A DNA stretch of 64,000 nucleotides from an uncultured Clostridia bacterium (GCA_945874765.1 CAMCHQ010000008.1:62001-126000), one strand, 5' to 3'; positions 52,020 through 61,544 are shown, counted from the first letter of the stretch. The notes: generated by a model from the letters alone, not told the origin. Numbers and translations are program-made.

Positions 52020-54019
52020 TATAAAGTACCTCTTTGATAAAGTCCTCTTGTATATTTAAAATCGGGCTTGGCACCGCTTTCATAAAGAGAAATAACGTTT
52101 TCAACCTGTTTTTTGCCCTCGATTGAAAAATAAAAATGGATAAAATCGGTCTTTACCTCATCAAGCCTGTCAAGCATGTAAAGCGGATGACAATTAAGCA
52201 TTTCAACGCACGGAAAATCACTGCACATAACCGGAAATTCCATACCCTTTCTGTCCGTAAGACTTCCGTGCTTATTACATTCATAACAGCCTATATCGTT
52301 TTTGACGGGACAATTTCTTGTAAGCATAAGCGGTAAATATCCGTAAACGAGCATACCCTTGTCACGTGCGTTAATATTATTAATCTGCGCCTGCGTAAGT
52401 TCAAATGACAAAATCGGGCGGTCAATTTGATTAGCCGAAAGCGAGTTGAACACGTTAAGCCCAAAATCGCCGTAAACCTCAAATCCCATATCCCTGCAAA
52501 GAGTATAAGAGCCGATATTTCCGCAAAGCGCTTTTGATACGCCCGCCTTTTTCAGCTTTTCAAGCCTTGATTTAAGCTCATTTTCCATACCGAAAAGCCC
52601 TCTCGGCAAAACAACCCCTGCCCTGTTATCAACAAAATCTTCAAGCGACGAATTAACGGGAATAAACACACGTTCAAACGGGTGGTTATCGGGTATTTGG
52701 TCCGCATTTGAAAACGAAGCCGTCAAATACTGCTTATCGGGTTTATTATAATTAGGTAAAGAAATATCAAAAGGCTTAAATTCAAGTCTGATTTTTTCCT
52801 GCTCGTCAAGTTTTGAAACGGCATTTCTTCGCATTTCATTAATCTTTGAAGCCGGAAGAATAAGACCGTTGTCAAGATTTATTTCGATATTTTTCGCAAA
52901 ATACTGAGTACCGCCGAATTTGGAAAGTCTTTCTTTTAAACTTTCCTCACTCATAGGCTTATTTATTGCCTTTTCGGGCATATCGCCGATAATTTTAACT
53001 TCTTTTTTATCGCTTTTTGCAATCAACACCGCTTTCTCGTTTTCACGGCAGGTAAAGGATATATCAAGAGGTATTAAAGGCGTTTCTTTCTCGTAATTTC
53101 TTGCAATTTCTTTTAAAACATTATTGGCGGCGACAACGTCTTCCTTTTGCCTTGTGCCAAACATATTTTTGCCGAGTTTTGAATTGAGATATCCGTCCGT
53201 AAAACCGCTTCGTGAAAAAACACTTCTTAGCATAAATTCGTCACTCGGTGAATATTTACCGTCAATCGCCTTTTTAACCGCACTTACAGCCGCCGAAACA
53301 TACTCCGGTCTTTTCATTCTGCCCTCGATTTTAAGGCTTGTTATTCCGTCAAGCTTTGAAAGTTCACCTATAAGGCTTAAATCTTTAAGCGATAAGGCGT
53401 GAGTTGCATTTCCGCCTGCAGTAAACGGCAAACGGCACGGCTGGGCGCAAAGTCCCCTGTTTCCGCTTCTCGAGCCGATAACGCTTGAAAGATAGCATTG
53501 ACCCGATACAGACATACAAAGTGCACCGTGAACAAAAAGTTCAAGTTCCAAATCCGTGCTTTCTCTTATCTCCTTAATTTCATCAAGGCTCATTTCCCTG
53601 GGCAAAACGATACGTGAAAAGCCCATTTCCTTTGCCGCTTTTGCACCGGCAGGGCTCATAATACTCATTTGTGTTGAACCGTGAAGCCTTGCACTCGGGA
53701 AATGTTCTTTAATCATTTTTGCAACGCCGATATCCTGAACGATAAATGCGTCAACTCCGCACAAAAGCGCTTGCTTAACGGTATCATACGCCTTTTTCAT
53801 TTCGTCATCACGCACAAGAATATTAAGCGTCAAATAAACCTTGACGCCGTGGCTGTGACAATAATTTATTGCATTTTTTAATTCTTCATTATCAAAATTG
53901 CCGGCATTGCGCCTGGCATTAAAGGATTTACCGCCAAGATAAATCGCATTAGCACCACTGCGCACACCGGCAATCAGCGACTCCATACTACCAGCAGGAG
54001 CCAAAATTTCAAAATTCAT
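52019..54019 (-). CDS. U32 family peptidase/hydroxylase-like protein with DUF3656
   Basis: 666 residues. The N-terminal U32 barrel has ELFVHGALCMSVSGQCYLSS and RSGNRGLCAQPCRLPF, the cysteine signature of this family (iron-sulfur binding in RlhA/TrhP relatives). A DUF3656 domain follows in the middle, and a C-terminal part has further cysteines (NCPVKNDIGCYECNKHG; CVEMLNCHP). Related enzymes hydroxylate rRNA or tRNA rather than cut proteins. Upstream gene is zapA, 24 bases away. Confidence 0.95.
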   Translation of the reverse strand: MNFEILAPAGSMESLIAGVRSGANAIYLGGKSFNARRNAGNFDNEELKNAINYCHSHGVKVYLTLNILVRDDEMKKAYDTVKQALLCGVDAFIVQDIGVAKMIKEHFPSARLHGSTQMSIMSPAGAKAAKEMGFSRIVLPREMSLDEIKEIRESTDLELELFVHGALCMSVSGQCYLSSVIGSRSGNRGLCAQPCRLPFTAGGNATHALSLKDLSLIGELSKLDGITSLKIEGRMKRPEYVSAAVSAVKKAIDGKYSPSDEFMLRSVFSRSGFTDGYLNSKLGKNMFGTRQKEDVVAANNVLKEIARNYEKETPLIPLDISFTCRENEKAVLIAKSDKKEVKIIGDMPEKAINKPMSEESLKERLSKFGGTQYFAKNIEINLDNGLILPASKINEMRRNAVSKLDEQEKIRLEFKPFDISLPNYNKPDKQYLTASFSNADQIPDNHPFERVFIPVNSSLEDFVDNRAGVVLPRGLFGMENELKSRLEKLKKAGVSKALCGNIGSYTLCRDMGFEVYGDFGLNVFNSLSANQIDRPILSFELTQAQINNINARDKGMLVYGYLPLMLTRNCPVKNDIGCYECNKHGSLTDRKGMEFPVMCSDFPCVEMLNCHPLYMLDRLDEVKTDFIHFYFSIEGKKQVENVISLYESGAKPDFKYTRGLYQRGTL

Positions 54020-54043
54020 AATTTTCTCTCAATAAATAAAAAT

Positions 54044-54394
54044 TTATTTTGCTGCAAGCTTATCCCTTAAATCGGAAATTTCACGGTTGAGGCGCTCGAC
54101 CTCACGTCTTGCAACGTCGACCTCCATCCTTGCCCTGGCGCTGTCCTCAAGATAATCCTTGATTTGAGCACGAAGATTATCGGCAGATGCAGTAGCCTTT
54201 TTGCTTGCATCGGCATTGTCAAGCGCAACAAGAACAGCCGCCTGAGTCATTGAAAGAGACGGATTTGAATTGATAATAGCTCTCATATTTTCGCTGATTT
54301 CATCAGCAAGAGCCTCAACATATTCAGCCTCATCCTCAGTTACGATTGTATAGCTTGCGCCGCCTATTTTTACATGAACCTTATTTTTTGTCAT
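54044..54394 (-). CDS. zapA: Cell division protein ZapA
   Basis: 116 residues from MTKNKVHVKIGG; AAGGTG fits ATG 54394, not the track's 54430. The N-terminal head VKIGGASYTIVTEDEAEYVEALADEISENMRAI and the long C-terminal coiled coil (ARMEVDVARREVERLNREISDLRDKLAAK) are typical. ZapA crosslinks FtsZ filaments at midcell. Operon order zapA-U32-maf is common in Clostridia. Confidence 0.93.
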   Translation of the reverse strand: MTKNKVHVKIGGASYTIVTEDEAEYVEALADEISENMRAIINSNPSLSMTQAAVLVALDNADASKKATASADNLRAQIKDYLEDSARARMEVDVARREVERLNREISDLRDKLAAK

Positions 54395-54596
54395 AATCTT
54401 TACACCTTCAAAAAATCGATATATTTCCAAAAAATCGACATATTTCTACTCAATAAGTATATCAACAATCACGATAATTGTCAACGTGAATAAATGACAA
54501 GTTTTCTAAAATTTAACAAAAGTTTAGAATATTTTTATTGATATAAAAGCGAAAGTATATTAAAATAGCATTGTGGGAAATATGGAGGCATTAAAA

Positions 54597-55070
54597 TTGG
54601 ACGAATTTAACGCAAGCAAAATAGGCTCAAATTTAATAGCGGTTTCAAACTTTTACGACCATCGTGCAACGGAAATACAAAAAAAGACATATCCTAATTC
54701 ATCAGGAGCCGCAAACGGTTATATCATATCCTACCTTTGCGAAAACGAGGATAAAAACATTTTCCAAAGAGATATTGAACGTGAATTTGATTTAAGCCGT
54801 TCCACCGTTTCAACAATTCTCAAGCAACTTGAAAGTGACGGTTTGATTGAAAGAAAAAGCGTTATTATTGACGCAAGGCTTAAAAAGGTTGTTCCCACAC
54901 CTGCGGCAAAAATGATTAACGAAGCCTGCTCAAAAGAAATTACGCATTTTTTCTATGACCTTGCAAGTAATCTGAGCGATGAAGAGGTAAATACGTTTAT
55001 CAAGGTTCTTGACACTATGAAAAAGAACAGTGAAAGAATACGTAACGATTTATCACGTGATATATTTTAA
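54597..55070 (+). CDS. MarR-family transcriptional regulator
   Basis: 157 residues from a TTG at 54597, where GGAGG is eight bases upstream; the track's GTG start (54573) would put that site inside the gene. Winged helix: IFQRDIEREFDLSRSTVSTILKQLESDGLIERKSVIIDARLKKVVPTPAA. It binds DNA as a dimer and usually responds to small molecules. It is divergent from zapA. No obvious target operon adjoins; the teichoic-acid genes lie downstream after a terminator. Confidence 0.9.
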   Translation: MDEFNASKIGSNLIAVSNFYDHRATEIQKKTYPNSSGAANGYIISYLCENEDKNIFQRDIEREFDLSRSTVSTILKQLESDGLIERKSVIIDARLKKVVPTPAAKMINEACSKEITHFFYDLASNLSDEEVNTFIKVLDTMKKNSERIRNDLSRDIF

Positions 55071-55089
55071 TTAAAACCGATTAGTTAAT

Positions 55090-55119
55090 AAGACTGTCAT
55101 AAACGGCAGTCTTATTTTT
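55090..55119 (+). terminator. Intrinsic terminator
   Basis: AAGACTG-TCATAAACGG-CAGTCTT followed by ATTTTTATT. Confidence 0.85.
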
Positions 55120-55165
55120 ATTACATTTGTTGCATAAATGTAATAAAATTATAATATTTATTTTA

Positions 55166-55194
55166 TAGACAAGTATTAATTAATATGTTATTAT
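55166..55194 (+). promoter_or_regulatory. Promoter of the teichoic-acid operon
   Basis: TAGACA (55166-55171), 17 bases, TATTAT (55189-55194), 70 bases before the first gene. Confidence 0.65.
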
Positions 55195-55204
55195 ATATAA
55201 GTTA

Positions 55205-55237
55205 ATATGAGATTTTACGGCTTAATAAATCTCATAT
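55205..55237 (+). promoter_or_regulatory. Leader hairpin of the teichoic-acid operon
   Basis: ATATGAGATTT-N11-AAATCTCATAT, eleven perfect base pairs, just after the predicted transcription start, followed by ATTTTGGGTTTTT. It could be a weak attenuator or an RNA-stabilising stem. Confidence 0.5.
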
Positions 55238-55265
55238 ATTTTGGGTTTTTACACGAGGGTTTTAT

Positions 55266-56765
55266 ATGAGTGACTATAAAATAAACATAGTCAATTTGAA
55301 TGTGACGAACAATTATGTTGAAATGACCGTTGAGCTTGAGGGCGGTAAGGAACTTTACTATCCGAGAATTTCTGCCTGCTTTTACGGTGAAAACGACAAC
55401 AGAATTTTGCCTATGGATTTGAAATCCTGCGACAAAAACAAAGCGGTTGCAATCGGCATTTTTGACACTCCTTTTTTGTTTTACAATGACAGCAGAAGTC
55501 AAAATGTAAGAGTTGATTTTCTTTTCAGCGACGGCAGAGGCGAAAACATTATTATCAAGCCGGAGAAGGAAATAATCATTCCTATAAAAAAGAAAAACAA
55601 ACTTGCGCATTTCTTTTCAAGCAGTAAAAGAGAACGTTCAAAAATGATTGTTACGGCTTTGATGTCCGCATTGTTTTTGCCGTACCGTAAAATGAAAGTT
55701 CAGCCTAACAAGGTTACTTTTTTATCAAATCGTTCAGACAGATTGACGGGAAATATCAAAGCGGTCTTTTTTGAAATGACCAAAATTGAAAATATAGACA
55801 TAACCGTGCTTTGCAAAAAAGGCGGATTAAAGGCGAATTTGCCGAATTTATTCAAATTCTTTAAACTTTATGCCACAAGTTCGGTGGTATTTGTTGATGA
55901 CTACTATCATTTCCTTTCTTATTTAAAGAAAAAAGATGACGTTAAACTTATTCAGCTTTGGCACGCCTGCGGTGCGTTTAAAACCTTTGGATTTTCAAGG
56001 CTCGGACGTGACAGTTATCTTCGCCAAAGTTCCCCTAACCACAGGCAGTACGACTACGTTGTTGTAAGTTCAAATGAAGTTATACCTTATTATGCCGAGG
56101 GTTTCGGCGTTGCAATGGATAAGGTTATCGCTTTAGGTTCTCCCCGTTGCGACGTGCTTGAAAACGAGGATTACAAAAAGAGATTTAAGAAAAGATTTTA
56201 TAAAGAAAATCCCGAGCTTAAAGATAAGAAAATACTTTTATTTGCTCCTACTTTCCGTGGCGGCGGTATGGGAAATTGCTTCTATCCCGTTGAAAAGTTT
56301 GAGGTTGACAAAATATTTGACAATATTGACGACGACTGGGTAATTGCTGTTAAAATGCACCCTTATCTTTCAGAGCGTCCGACTTGCAGTGACAAATATA
56401 AAGACAGGCTTATTGACCTGACCTCAAAATATGATGTAAACGACCTTTTATTTATAACCGATTTACTCGTAACGGACTATTCAAGTGTAATTTTTGAAGC
56501 GTCTATTGTTGACGTGCCTATGTTGTTTTTCGCTTTTGACCTTAACGAATACAGCAGGGACAGGGATTTTTATTGCAACTTTGCTTCCTTTGTTCCGGGT
56601 AAGATTGTTTTGAATACCGACGAAATGATTGATTCTATCAACAATGAGGATTACAATCAGGAACTTGTCAAACCGTTTAGGAAAAGATATTTCGGCACTA
56701 AGACAGGTGAAGCAACCAAGAATGTTGTTGAATTTACAAAGGAGCTTTTAGATAATAATGTTTGA
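55266..56765 (+). CDS. CDP-glycerol:glycerophosphotransferase family protein (first copy)
   Basis: 499 residues. The N-terminal 100 residues are an extra beta-rich domain. The GT-B-like transferase follows: LWHACGAFKTFGFSRLGR, VALGSPRCDVLE-like ALGSPRCDV, LFAPTFRGG, LLVTDYSSVIFEASIVDVPMLFFAFDL. These are the TagF/TarF/TarL signatures. It transfers glycerol- or ribitol-phosphate from CDP-alditol to a growing wall teichoic acid on the inner membrane face. It overlaps the next gene by eight bases. With tarI/tarJ downstream, ribitol-phosphate is likely for at least one copy. Confidence 0.93.
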   Translation: MSDYKINIVNLNVTNNYVEMTVELEGGKELYYPRISACFYGENDNRILPMDLKSCDKNKAVAIGIFDTPFLFYNDSRSQNVRVDFLFSDGRGENIIIKPEKEIIIPIKKKNKLAHFFSSSKRERSKMIVTALMSALFLPYRKMKVQPNKVTFLSNRSDRLTGNIKAVFFEMTKIENIDITVLCKKGGLKANLPNLFKFFKLYATSSVVFVDDYYHFLSYLKKKDDVKLIQLWHACGAFKTFGFSRLGRDSYLRQSSPNHRQYDYVVVSSNEVIPYYAEGFGVAMDKVIALGSPRCDVLENEDYKKRFKKRFYKENPELKDKKILLFAPTFRGGGMGNCFYPVEKFEVDKIFDNIDDDWVIAVKMHPYLSERPTCSDKYKDRLIDLTSKYDVNDLLFITDLLVTDYSSVIFEASIVDVPMLFFAFDLNEYSRDRDFYCNFASFVPGKIVLNTDEMIDSINNEDYNQELVKPFRKRYFGTKTGEATKNVVEFTKELLDNNV

Positions 56766-58665
56766 TTGCAAAATGATAATCAACAAAATGAATATAGAAA
56801 AGGACAAGCTTAACATTTCGGTTTCTATAAGCTGTCCGTTTGACATTGACGTCACCTCACCAAAAGCGAAAATTTTTTTTGAATGCGGCGGTAAAACGAG
56901 GAGATTGCCTTTTCTTGTAACTAATTATTTCAGGCAAAAGCAAAGTGACTCGTGTATCATTGTTTGCACTTATTCATTTTACCTTGACGATATATATTAT
57001 AATTACGATTGCACGGACGATATAAAAGTAAGAATCGACTTTTACTACGGCGACAACGAGGTTATCGGCGTTCCGTTCACCGTTTCAACAAATGTTTTAA
57101 CCGATAATCCGAATATCGAGATTGACGAGAAATATATCGAATATGAATGTTTCGACGGCGTAACGGTATTTTCCGACGACTCCGAGTTTATCAATGACAG
57201 AAAAAAGGCGAAAAACATATACACGTTTGATTTTGACTGCGAAAACAGCAGATTTATCATTCATCAAATACCGGAAAACAGAAAAAATGAAGATTTTGTT
57301 AAAAAGAGCGTTATAATCGTTCCGCTTTTAAGATTTATCTTCTTTGTTTTGAAAATTGTTTTAAGCGTAGTATTGCTCCCCTATTTTGTTGTCGACGGTT
57401 TTTTGGCGGCGCTTGACATTTTGCCGAGGAGGAAAACACAGGACATTGACGGACTTGGCAAAAACATTTTCGTTCAAATTAAAATCAACGTCTCTTCCTT
57501 TATTAAAACAAGCTTTAAGAAAGATAATTTTCTTGAAAATATACGCTTGCCTCTTTATGAGCTTGCAAGAATTTATTACAGGATTTTATCAAGAAAGCCT
57601 ATTGTTAAAAATCAAATTGCCTTTATGTCGGGCAGACGTGACGAATTAGGCGGAAATCCCGAATTTGTTTATAATCTAATTAAGGACAGAGACGATATTC
57701 AGTTCAAATTCCTTATGTTCTCCGACCCGGCAGGACACAGAAGAATTAAGAATATTGTAAAATTTCTTAAACTTTATGCAACGTCAAAGGTTGTTATCGT
57801 TGATGACTATTTCAGACTTTTGAATTTGGTTACAAAGCGTGACGAGGTCAAACTTTTTCAGCTTTGGCACGCCTGCGGTGCGTTTAAGACATTCGGCTTT
57901 ACACGTCTCGGCAAAAAAGGCGGACCTAAGCAGACCGACCCTAACCACAGAATGTACGATTATGCAATAGTAAGTTCTAAGGAAATTGCAAAGCATTATG
58001 CGGAAGGCTTCGGTTTAAGCGACGAAAATGTTGTTGCGACAGGTATTCCGAGAACCGATATATTTATGGACAAGCAATATGCAACTAAAATTCGTTCGTC
58101 CTTTTATGAAAGATACCCTCAGCTTAAAAATAAAAAGATTATGCTTTTTGCTCCTACCTTTAGAGGCAACGGTCAAATGAGTGCATTTTACCCGACGGAC
58201 GCATTTAACATTGAAAAAGCATATGAAGGTTTAGGCGGAGAATATGCAATACTTATAAAGCTTCACCCGTTTTGTCAGGAAAGATTTGAAATTCCAGAAA
58301 AATACAGCGATGTTATAATCGATATGAGTGATGAGGACGAATTAAACGACCTTTTATTTGTTACCGATTTGCTCGTAACCGATTATTCAAGCGTTATTTT
58401 TGAGGCTTCGCTTCTTGATATTCCTATGATGTTTTATGCATTTGATTTATACGATTACATAGCAAGCAGAGATTTCTATTATGACTTTGAAGGCTTTGTT
58501 CCGGGCAAAATCGTTTTCAGTGAAAACGAACTTATCAATGCTATTAACGAAAAAGATTTTGAAAGTGAAAAGGTTGAAGGATTTAAAAATAAATTCTTTG
58601 ATGACCTTGACGGTAAATCAAGCGAAAGAGTTGCGCACTTGATTTTAAAAAATTTGGATATATAA
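56758..58665 (+). CDS. CDP-glycerol:glycerophosphotransferase family protein (second copy)
   Basis: 635 residues. The same C-terminal enzyme as the previous gene (LWHACGAFKTFGFTRLGK, TGIPRTDIF, LFAPTFRGNG, LLVTDYSSVIFEASLLDIPMMFYAFDLYDY) but with a longer N-terminal part that includes a hydrophobic stretch near residues 182-215 (SVIIVPLLRFIFFVLKIVLSVVLLPYFVVDGFLAAL), a membrane anchor. A tandem paralogue pair of this type often splits priming and polymerisation between the two enzymes. Confidence 0.93.
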   Translation: MFDCKMIINKMNIEKDKLNISVSISCPFDIDVTSPKAKIFFECGGKTRRLPFLVTNYFRQKQSDSCIIVCTYSFYLDDIYYNYDCTDDIKVRIDFYYGDNEVIGVPFTVSTNVLTDNPNIEIDEKYIEYECFDGVTVFSDDSEFINDRKKAKNIYTFDFDCENSRFIIHQIPENRKNEDFVKKSVIIVPLLRFIFFVLKIVLSVVLLPYFVVDGFLAALDILPRRKTQDIDGLGKNIFVQIKINVSSFIKTSFKKDNFLENIRLPLYELARIYYRILSRKPIVKNQIAFMSGRRDELGGNPEFVYNLIKDRDDIQFKFLMFSDPAGHRRIKNIVKFLKLYATSKVVIVDDYFRLLNLVTKRDEVKLFQLWHACGAFKTFGFTRLGKKGGPKQTDPNHRMYDYAIVSSKEIAKHYAEGFGLSDENVVATGIPRTDIFMDKQYATKIRSSFYERYPQLKNKKIMLFAPTFRGNGQMSAFYPTDAFNIEKAYEGLGGEYAILIKLHPFCQERFEIPEKYSDVIIDMSDEDELNDLLFVTDLLVTDYSSVIFEASLLDIPMMFYAFDLYDYIASRDFYYDFEGFVPGKIVFSENELINAINEKDFESEKVEGFKNKFFDDLDGKSSERVAHLILKNLDI

Positions 58666-58712
58666 TATAAATATATATAATAAAAATCAAACCTAATAAG
58701 GAGTTTAAATTT

Positions 58713-59426
58713 ATGGTTTACGCAGTTATATTAGCAGGCGGTATCGGCTCAAGAATGGGCGGCGACAAGCCTAAGCAGTATCTTACGGTTAAGGACAAGC
58801 CTATCATTGTTTATACAATTGAGAAGTTTATTGCCGTTCCTGACTTTGAAAAGATTATTGTTCTTTGCCCTAAGCAGTGGGTTGAGCACACAAAAAATCT
58901 TATTGAAAAGCACATTGCCCCTGCAAGCGACAAAATTGCCGTTATCGAAGGCGGTGACACAAGAAACGAAACTATTATGAATGCAATTAAGTTTATCGAA
59001 GCCGAGGGCAACCTTAACGACGATACAATTATTGTTACTCACGACAGCGTTCGTCCTTTTGTAACAGGCAGAATCATCAAGGAAAACATTGAATTTGCAA
59101 AGCAGTACGGTGCCTGCGACACTGTTGTTCCGGCTACCGACACTATTGTTGAGGCTCAGGACAATACTGTTATCAGCTCAATCCCTGACAGAAGCAAAAT
59201 GTATCAGGGTCAAACACCGCAGTCATTCAATGCGCTTAAACTTAAAAATATCTACAATTCTCTCACCGACGAGGAAAAGAACATTCTTACAGACGCCGCT
59301 AAAATCTTTGTTATCAAGGGTGAAAAGGTTGCGCTTGTTGAGGGTGAAACATTTAATATGAAAATAACTTATCCTTATGACCTTAAGGTTGCCAAGTCTT
59401 TGTTGGAGGACGAAACCGATGATTAA
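58713..59426 (+). CDS. tarI: D-ribitol-5-phosphate cytidylyltransferase
   Basis: 237 residues. The nucleotide-binding start AVILAGGIGSRMGGDKPKQYL, VTHDSVRPFVTGRII and QGQTPQSFNALKL are the IspD/TarI signatures. IspD itself makes CDP-methylerythritol; the neighbouring TarJ-type reductase and polymerases favour TarI. RBS AAGGAG. Its last eight bases overlap the tarJ start. Confidence 0.9.
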   Translation: MVYAVILAGGIGSRMGGDKPKQYLTVKDKPIIVYTIEKFIAVPDFEKIIVLCPKQWVEHTKNLIEKHIAPASDKIAVIEGGDTRNETIMNAIKFIEAEGNLNDDTIIVTHDSVRPFVTGRIIKENIEFAKQYGACDTVVPATDTIVEAQDNTVISSIPDRSKMYQGQTPQSFNALKLKNIYNSLTDEEKNILTDAAKIFVIKGEKVALVEGETFNMKITYPYDLKVAKSLLEDETDD

Positions 59427-60444
59427 TACAGTTTACAGGCTCGTTGCTCCGAGAAGATTTGAAGTTGCATTTGAGGACATTAATCTTTTCGGCGAAAACG
59501 CAATTGTAAGACCTACCTATTTATCTATTTGCAATGCCGATATGAGATATTATCTCGGCACACGTGACGCAAAGGTGCTTGCCGAAAAGCTTCCTATGGC
59601 GCTTATTCACGAAGGCGTCGGCGAGGTTTATCTTGACCCGACAGGAACATTTAAAACGGGTGACAAGGTTGTTATGGTGCCTAATGCTCCGGTTGAAAAG
59701 GACGAATATATCGCTGAAAACTATCTTCGTTCTTCTAAATTCTGCGGTTCGTCTATGGACGGCTTTTTGCAGGAATTTGTTGAAATTTCACCTAAAAGAC
59801 TTGTAAAGCTTCCAGACAATATTGATATGACTGTTGCGGCATTTACTGAGATTGTTTCCGTTTCCGTTCACGCTATTTCACGTTTTGACAAGATTGCACA
59901 CGCAAGACGAGATACAATTTCTGTTTGGGGTGACGGCAACCTCGGTTATATCACATCTTTATTCTTGAAATACCATTTTCCGAAATCTAAAATCGTTGTT
60001 TTCGGCACTTCAAGCGATAAGCTTGCCGATTTCACTTTTGCTGATGAAACCCACCTTGTAAACGAAGTTCCCGACGGATTTACTACCGACCACGCATTTG
60101 AATGTGTAGGCGGTAACGGCAGCCCGATTGCCATTGAGCAGATTATCGGTCTTATCAAGCCGGAGGGTACTATTTCAATCTTAGGCGTCAGCGAATATCC
60201 GGTTCCTATTAACACAAGAATGATTCTTGAAAAAGGACTTCGTGTATTCGGCTCTTCAAGAAGCGGTGTTAAGGATTTCGCAAAAACTGTTGATATGTAC
60301 GAAAAACACCCTGAGATTATTGATTATCTCGGAAATCTTATCAGTTCTGTCAATACGGTTCGTACCACTACAGATATCAAAAACGCATTTGAAAAGGATA
60401 CGCAAAAGTCATTCGGTAAGACCATTATGAAATGGGAAGAATAA
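59419..60444 (+). CDS. tarJ: Ribulose-5-phosphate reductase (TarJ-like alcohol dehydrogenase)
   Basis: 341 residues from ATG 59419, nine bases after GGAGG within tarI; the track's 59377 start lies deep in tarI. YLSICNADMRYYLGTRD and ALIHEGVGEV are the zinc-site side, and VWGDGNLGYITSLFLKYHFP the NADP-binding fold of medium-chain dehydrogenases of the TarJ type. It reduces ribulose-5-phosphate to ribitol-5-phosphate, the substrate of TarI. Confidence 0.9.
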   Translation: MINTVYRLVAPRRFEVAFEDINLFGENAIVRPTYLSICNADMRYYLGTRDAKVLAEKLPMALIHEGVGEVYLDPTGTFKTGDKVVMVPNAPVEKDEYIAENYLRSSKFCGSSMDGFLQEFVEISPKRLVKLPDNIDMTVAAFTEIVSVSVHAISRFDKIAHARRDTISVWGDGNLGYITSLFLKYHFPKSKIVVFGTSSDKLADFTFADETHLVNEVPDGFTTDHAFECVGGNGSPIAIEQIIGLIKPEGTISILGVSEYPVPINTRMILEKGLRVFGSSRSGVKDFAKTVDMYEKHPEIIDYLGNLISSVNTVRTTTDIKNAFEKDTQKSFGKTIMKWEE

Positions 60445-60463
60445 TTCGGACTTTAAAAAGCAA

Positions 60464-60490
60464 GGCGACCGAAGGTCGCCCCTACAATAT
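60464..60490. repeat. Short interspersed hairpin repeat ending CCCTACAATAT
   Basis: GGCGACC-GAA-GGTCGCC then CCTACAATAT. It shares the flank with the element at 27418-27446 and with a hairpin type scattered through many Clostridia genomes. Confidence 0.5.
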
Positions 60491-60543
60491 TCTAAGATTC
60501 ACGCTTTTCGTGAACCCTGAATAAATAATATATAACAAAACAC

Positions 60544-60574
60544 AAGGCACCTATCAAAATTTGATAGGTGCCTT
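60544..60574. terminator. Bidirectional intrinsic terminator
   Basis: AAGGCACCTATCAAA/TTTGATAGGTGCCTT, 15 perfect base pairs, with GCTTTCATTT on one side; between tarJ and the convergent CHAP gene. Confidence 0.9.
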
Positions 60575-60582
60575 GCTTTCAT

Positions 60583-61257
60583 TTACTGTTTTGGATTTAG
60601 AATAAAGTTATTATTCGGATTCATAATTTTGTTATCACTCTGCTTAAATTCAAGAGCCGAAAAAGCGGTCTTTTCCTGCGGTTCAAAATATGAATCTTCA
60701 AATGAATATGTTGCGGTTTCGTTTGACTTTACATCAACGTCAACTTCTTCGTCATCGTCGGCCTTTGGTGTATATGCATAAATGTAGCCGTAAAACCTCT
60801 GTCCGTAATGAGACGACATATTATAATATGTTTTTGTATTGAAGTAATTTCCGCCCCAATGTGATTCGGATACGGTAATACTTCCGTCATTGTTAATTTC
60901 TTCAACTATTGCAACGTGATTTGACCAGCAAGCAACTGCGCCACGCTCTGCTACATCACCGTATTTGTAATAGCCGTTTCGTTTATTCATACTCCACCAT
61001 TGACCTGCGTCACCTCTGTTAAGCTTAGGTGCTTCGCCGTTAAGCTCGTAGAGCCTGCCGTAAGCATAAGCAACACAGTTTGGCATTCCATAGCCCGTTT
61101 GAGAATAAACATTTAATTTGCTTGTATAGTAAGGTTCACCGCTCGGAGCTGTAAGCCTCGGTTTGTATTCTTGTGAAAATGCTGTAAGCGGGGAAAGAGT
61201 TAATATGAGCGCTGTCATAATAACTGCAAGAATACCCTTTTTCAGTATTTTTATCAA
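60583..61257 (-). CDS. Secreted CHAP-domain peptidoglycan hydrolase
   Basis: 224 residues from TTG 61257: AAAGGAGG is seven bases upstream, whereas the track's ATG (61290) puts that site inside the gene. A signal peptide (KILKKGILAVIMTALILTLSPLTAFSQ) is followed by a CHAP domain with the cysteine in GMPNCVAYAYGR and histidine in WSNHVAIVEE; SHWGGNYF is the usual third block. It cuts peptidoglycan amide or cross-bridge bonds. The acidic C-terminal 60 residues are unrecognised. No cell-wall-binding repeat is visible. Confidence 0.9.
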   Translation of the reverse strand: MIKILKKGILAVIMTALILTLSPLTAFSQEYKPRLTAPSGEPYYTSKLNVYSQTGYGMPNCVAYAYGRLYELNGEAPKLNRGDAGQWWSMNKRNGYYKYGDVAERGAVACWSNHVAIVEEINNDGSITVSESHWGGNYFNTKTYYNMSSHYGQRFYGYIYAYTPKADDDEEVDVDVKSNETATYSFEDSYFEPQEKTAFSALEFKQSDNKIMNPNNNFILNPKQ

Positions 61258-61515
61258 AATAACGCCTCCTTTAATAAGCGACGTTGACATTTTATCATAA
61301 ATTACATTTTGTAATCTATAGTAATATGTTACAACAAATTTGTAACTTTTTTGTAATAAATATACCGATTAACCAAAATTTTGTCATTTTCCTTGACAAA
61401 TAAGCGTACTTTATTAAACTCTTGTCTATTACAGTACATATACGCTGCATTTGTTTTGCTATAATTATCAAAACAAATAAATTTCAATGAGTTTAAGTGC
61501 TGTTTATAATTACGC
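61258..61515. other. AT-rich divergent intergenic region
   Basis: No gene seen. It holds several partial dyads (TTACATTTTGTAA near 61300; TGTTACAACAAATTTGTAACTTTTTTGTAA near 61328). TTGTAAC-type repeats could be sites for a response regulator, perhaps the one encoded downstream. Confidence 0.35.
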
Positions 61516-61544
61516 TTTACAATAGCCTATATAATATGTAATAT
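61516..61544 (+). promoter_or_regulatory. Promoter of the two-component operon
   Basis: TTTACA (61516-61521), 17 bases, TAATAT (61539-61544), 20 bases before ATG 61564. Confidence 0.65.

Noticed and set aside
55215-55610. 131-aa minus-strand ORF
   Set aside because: Antisense to the teichoic-acid transferase and its leader; no coding signature.
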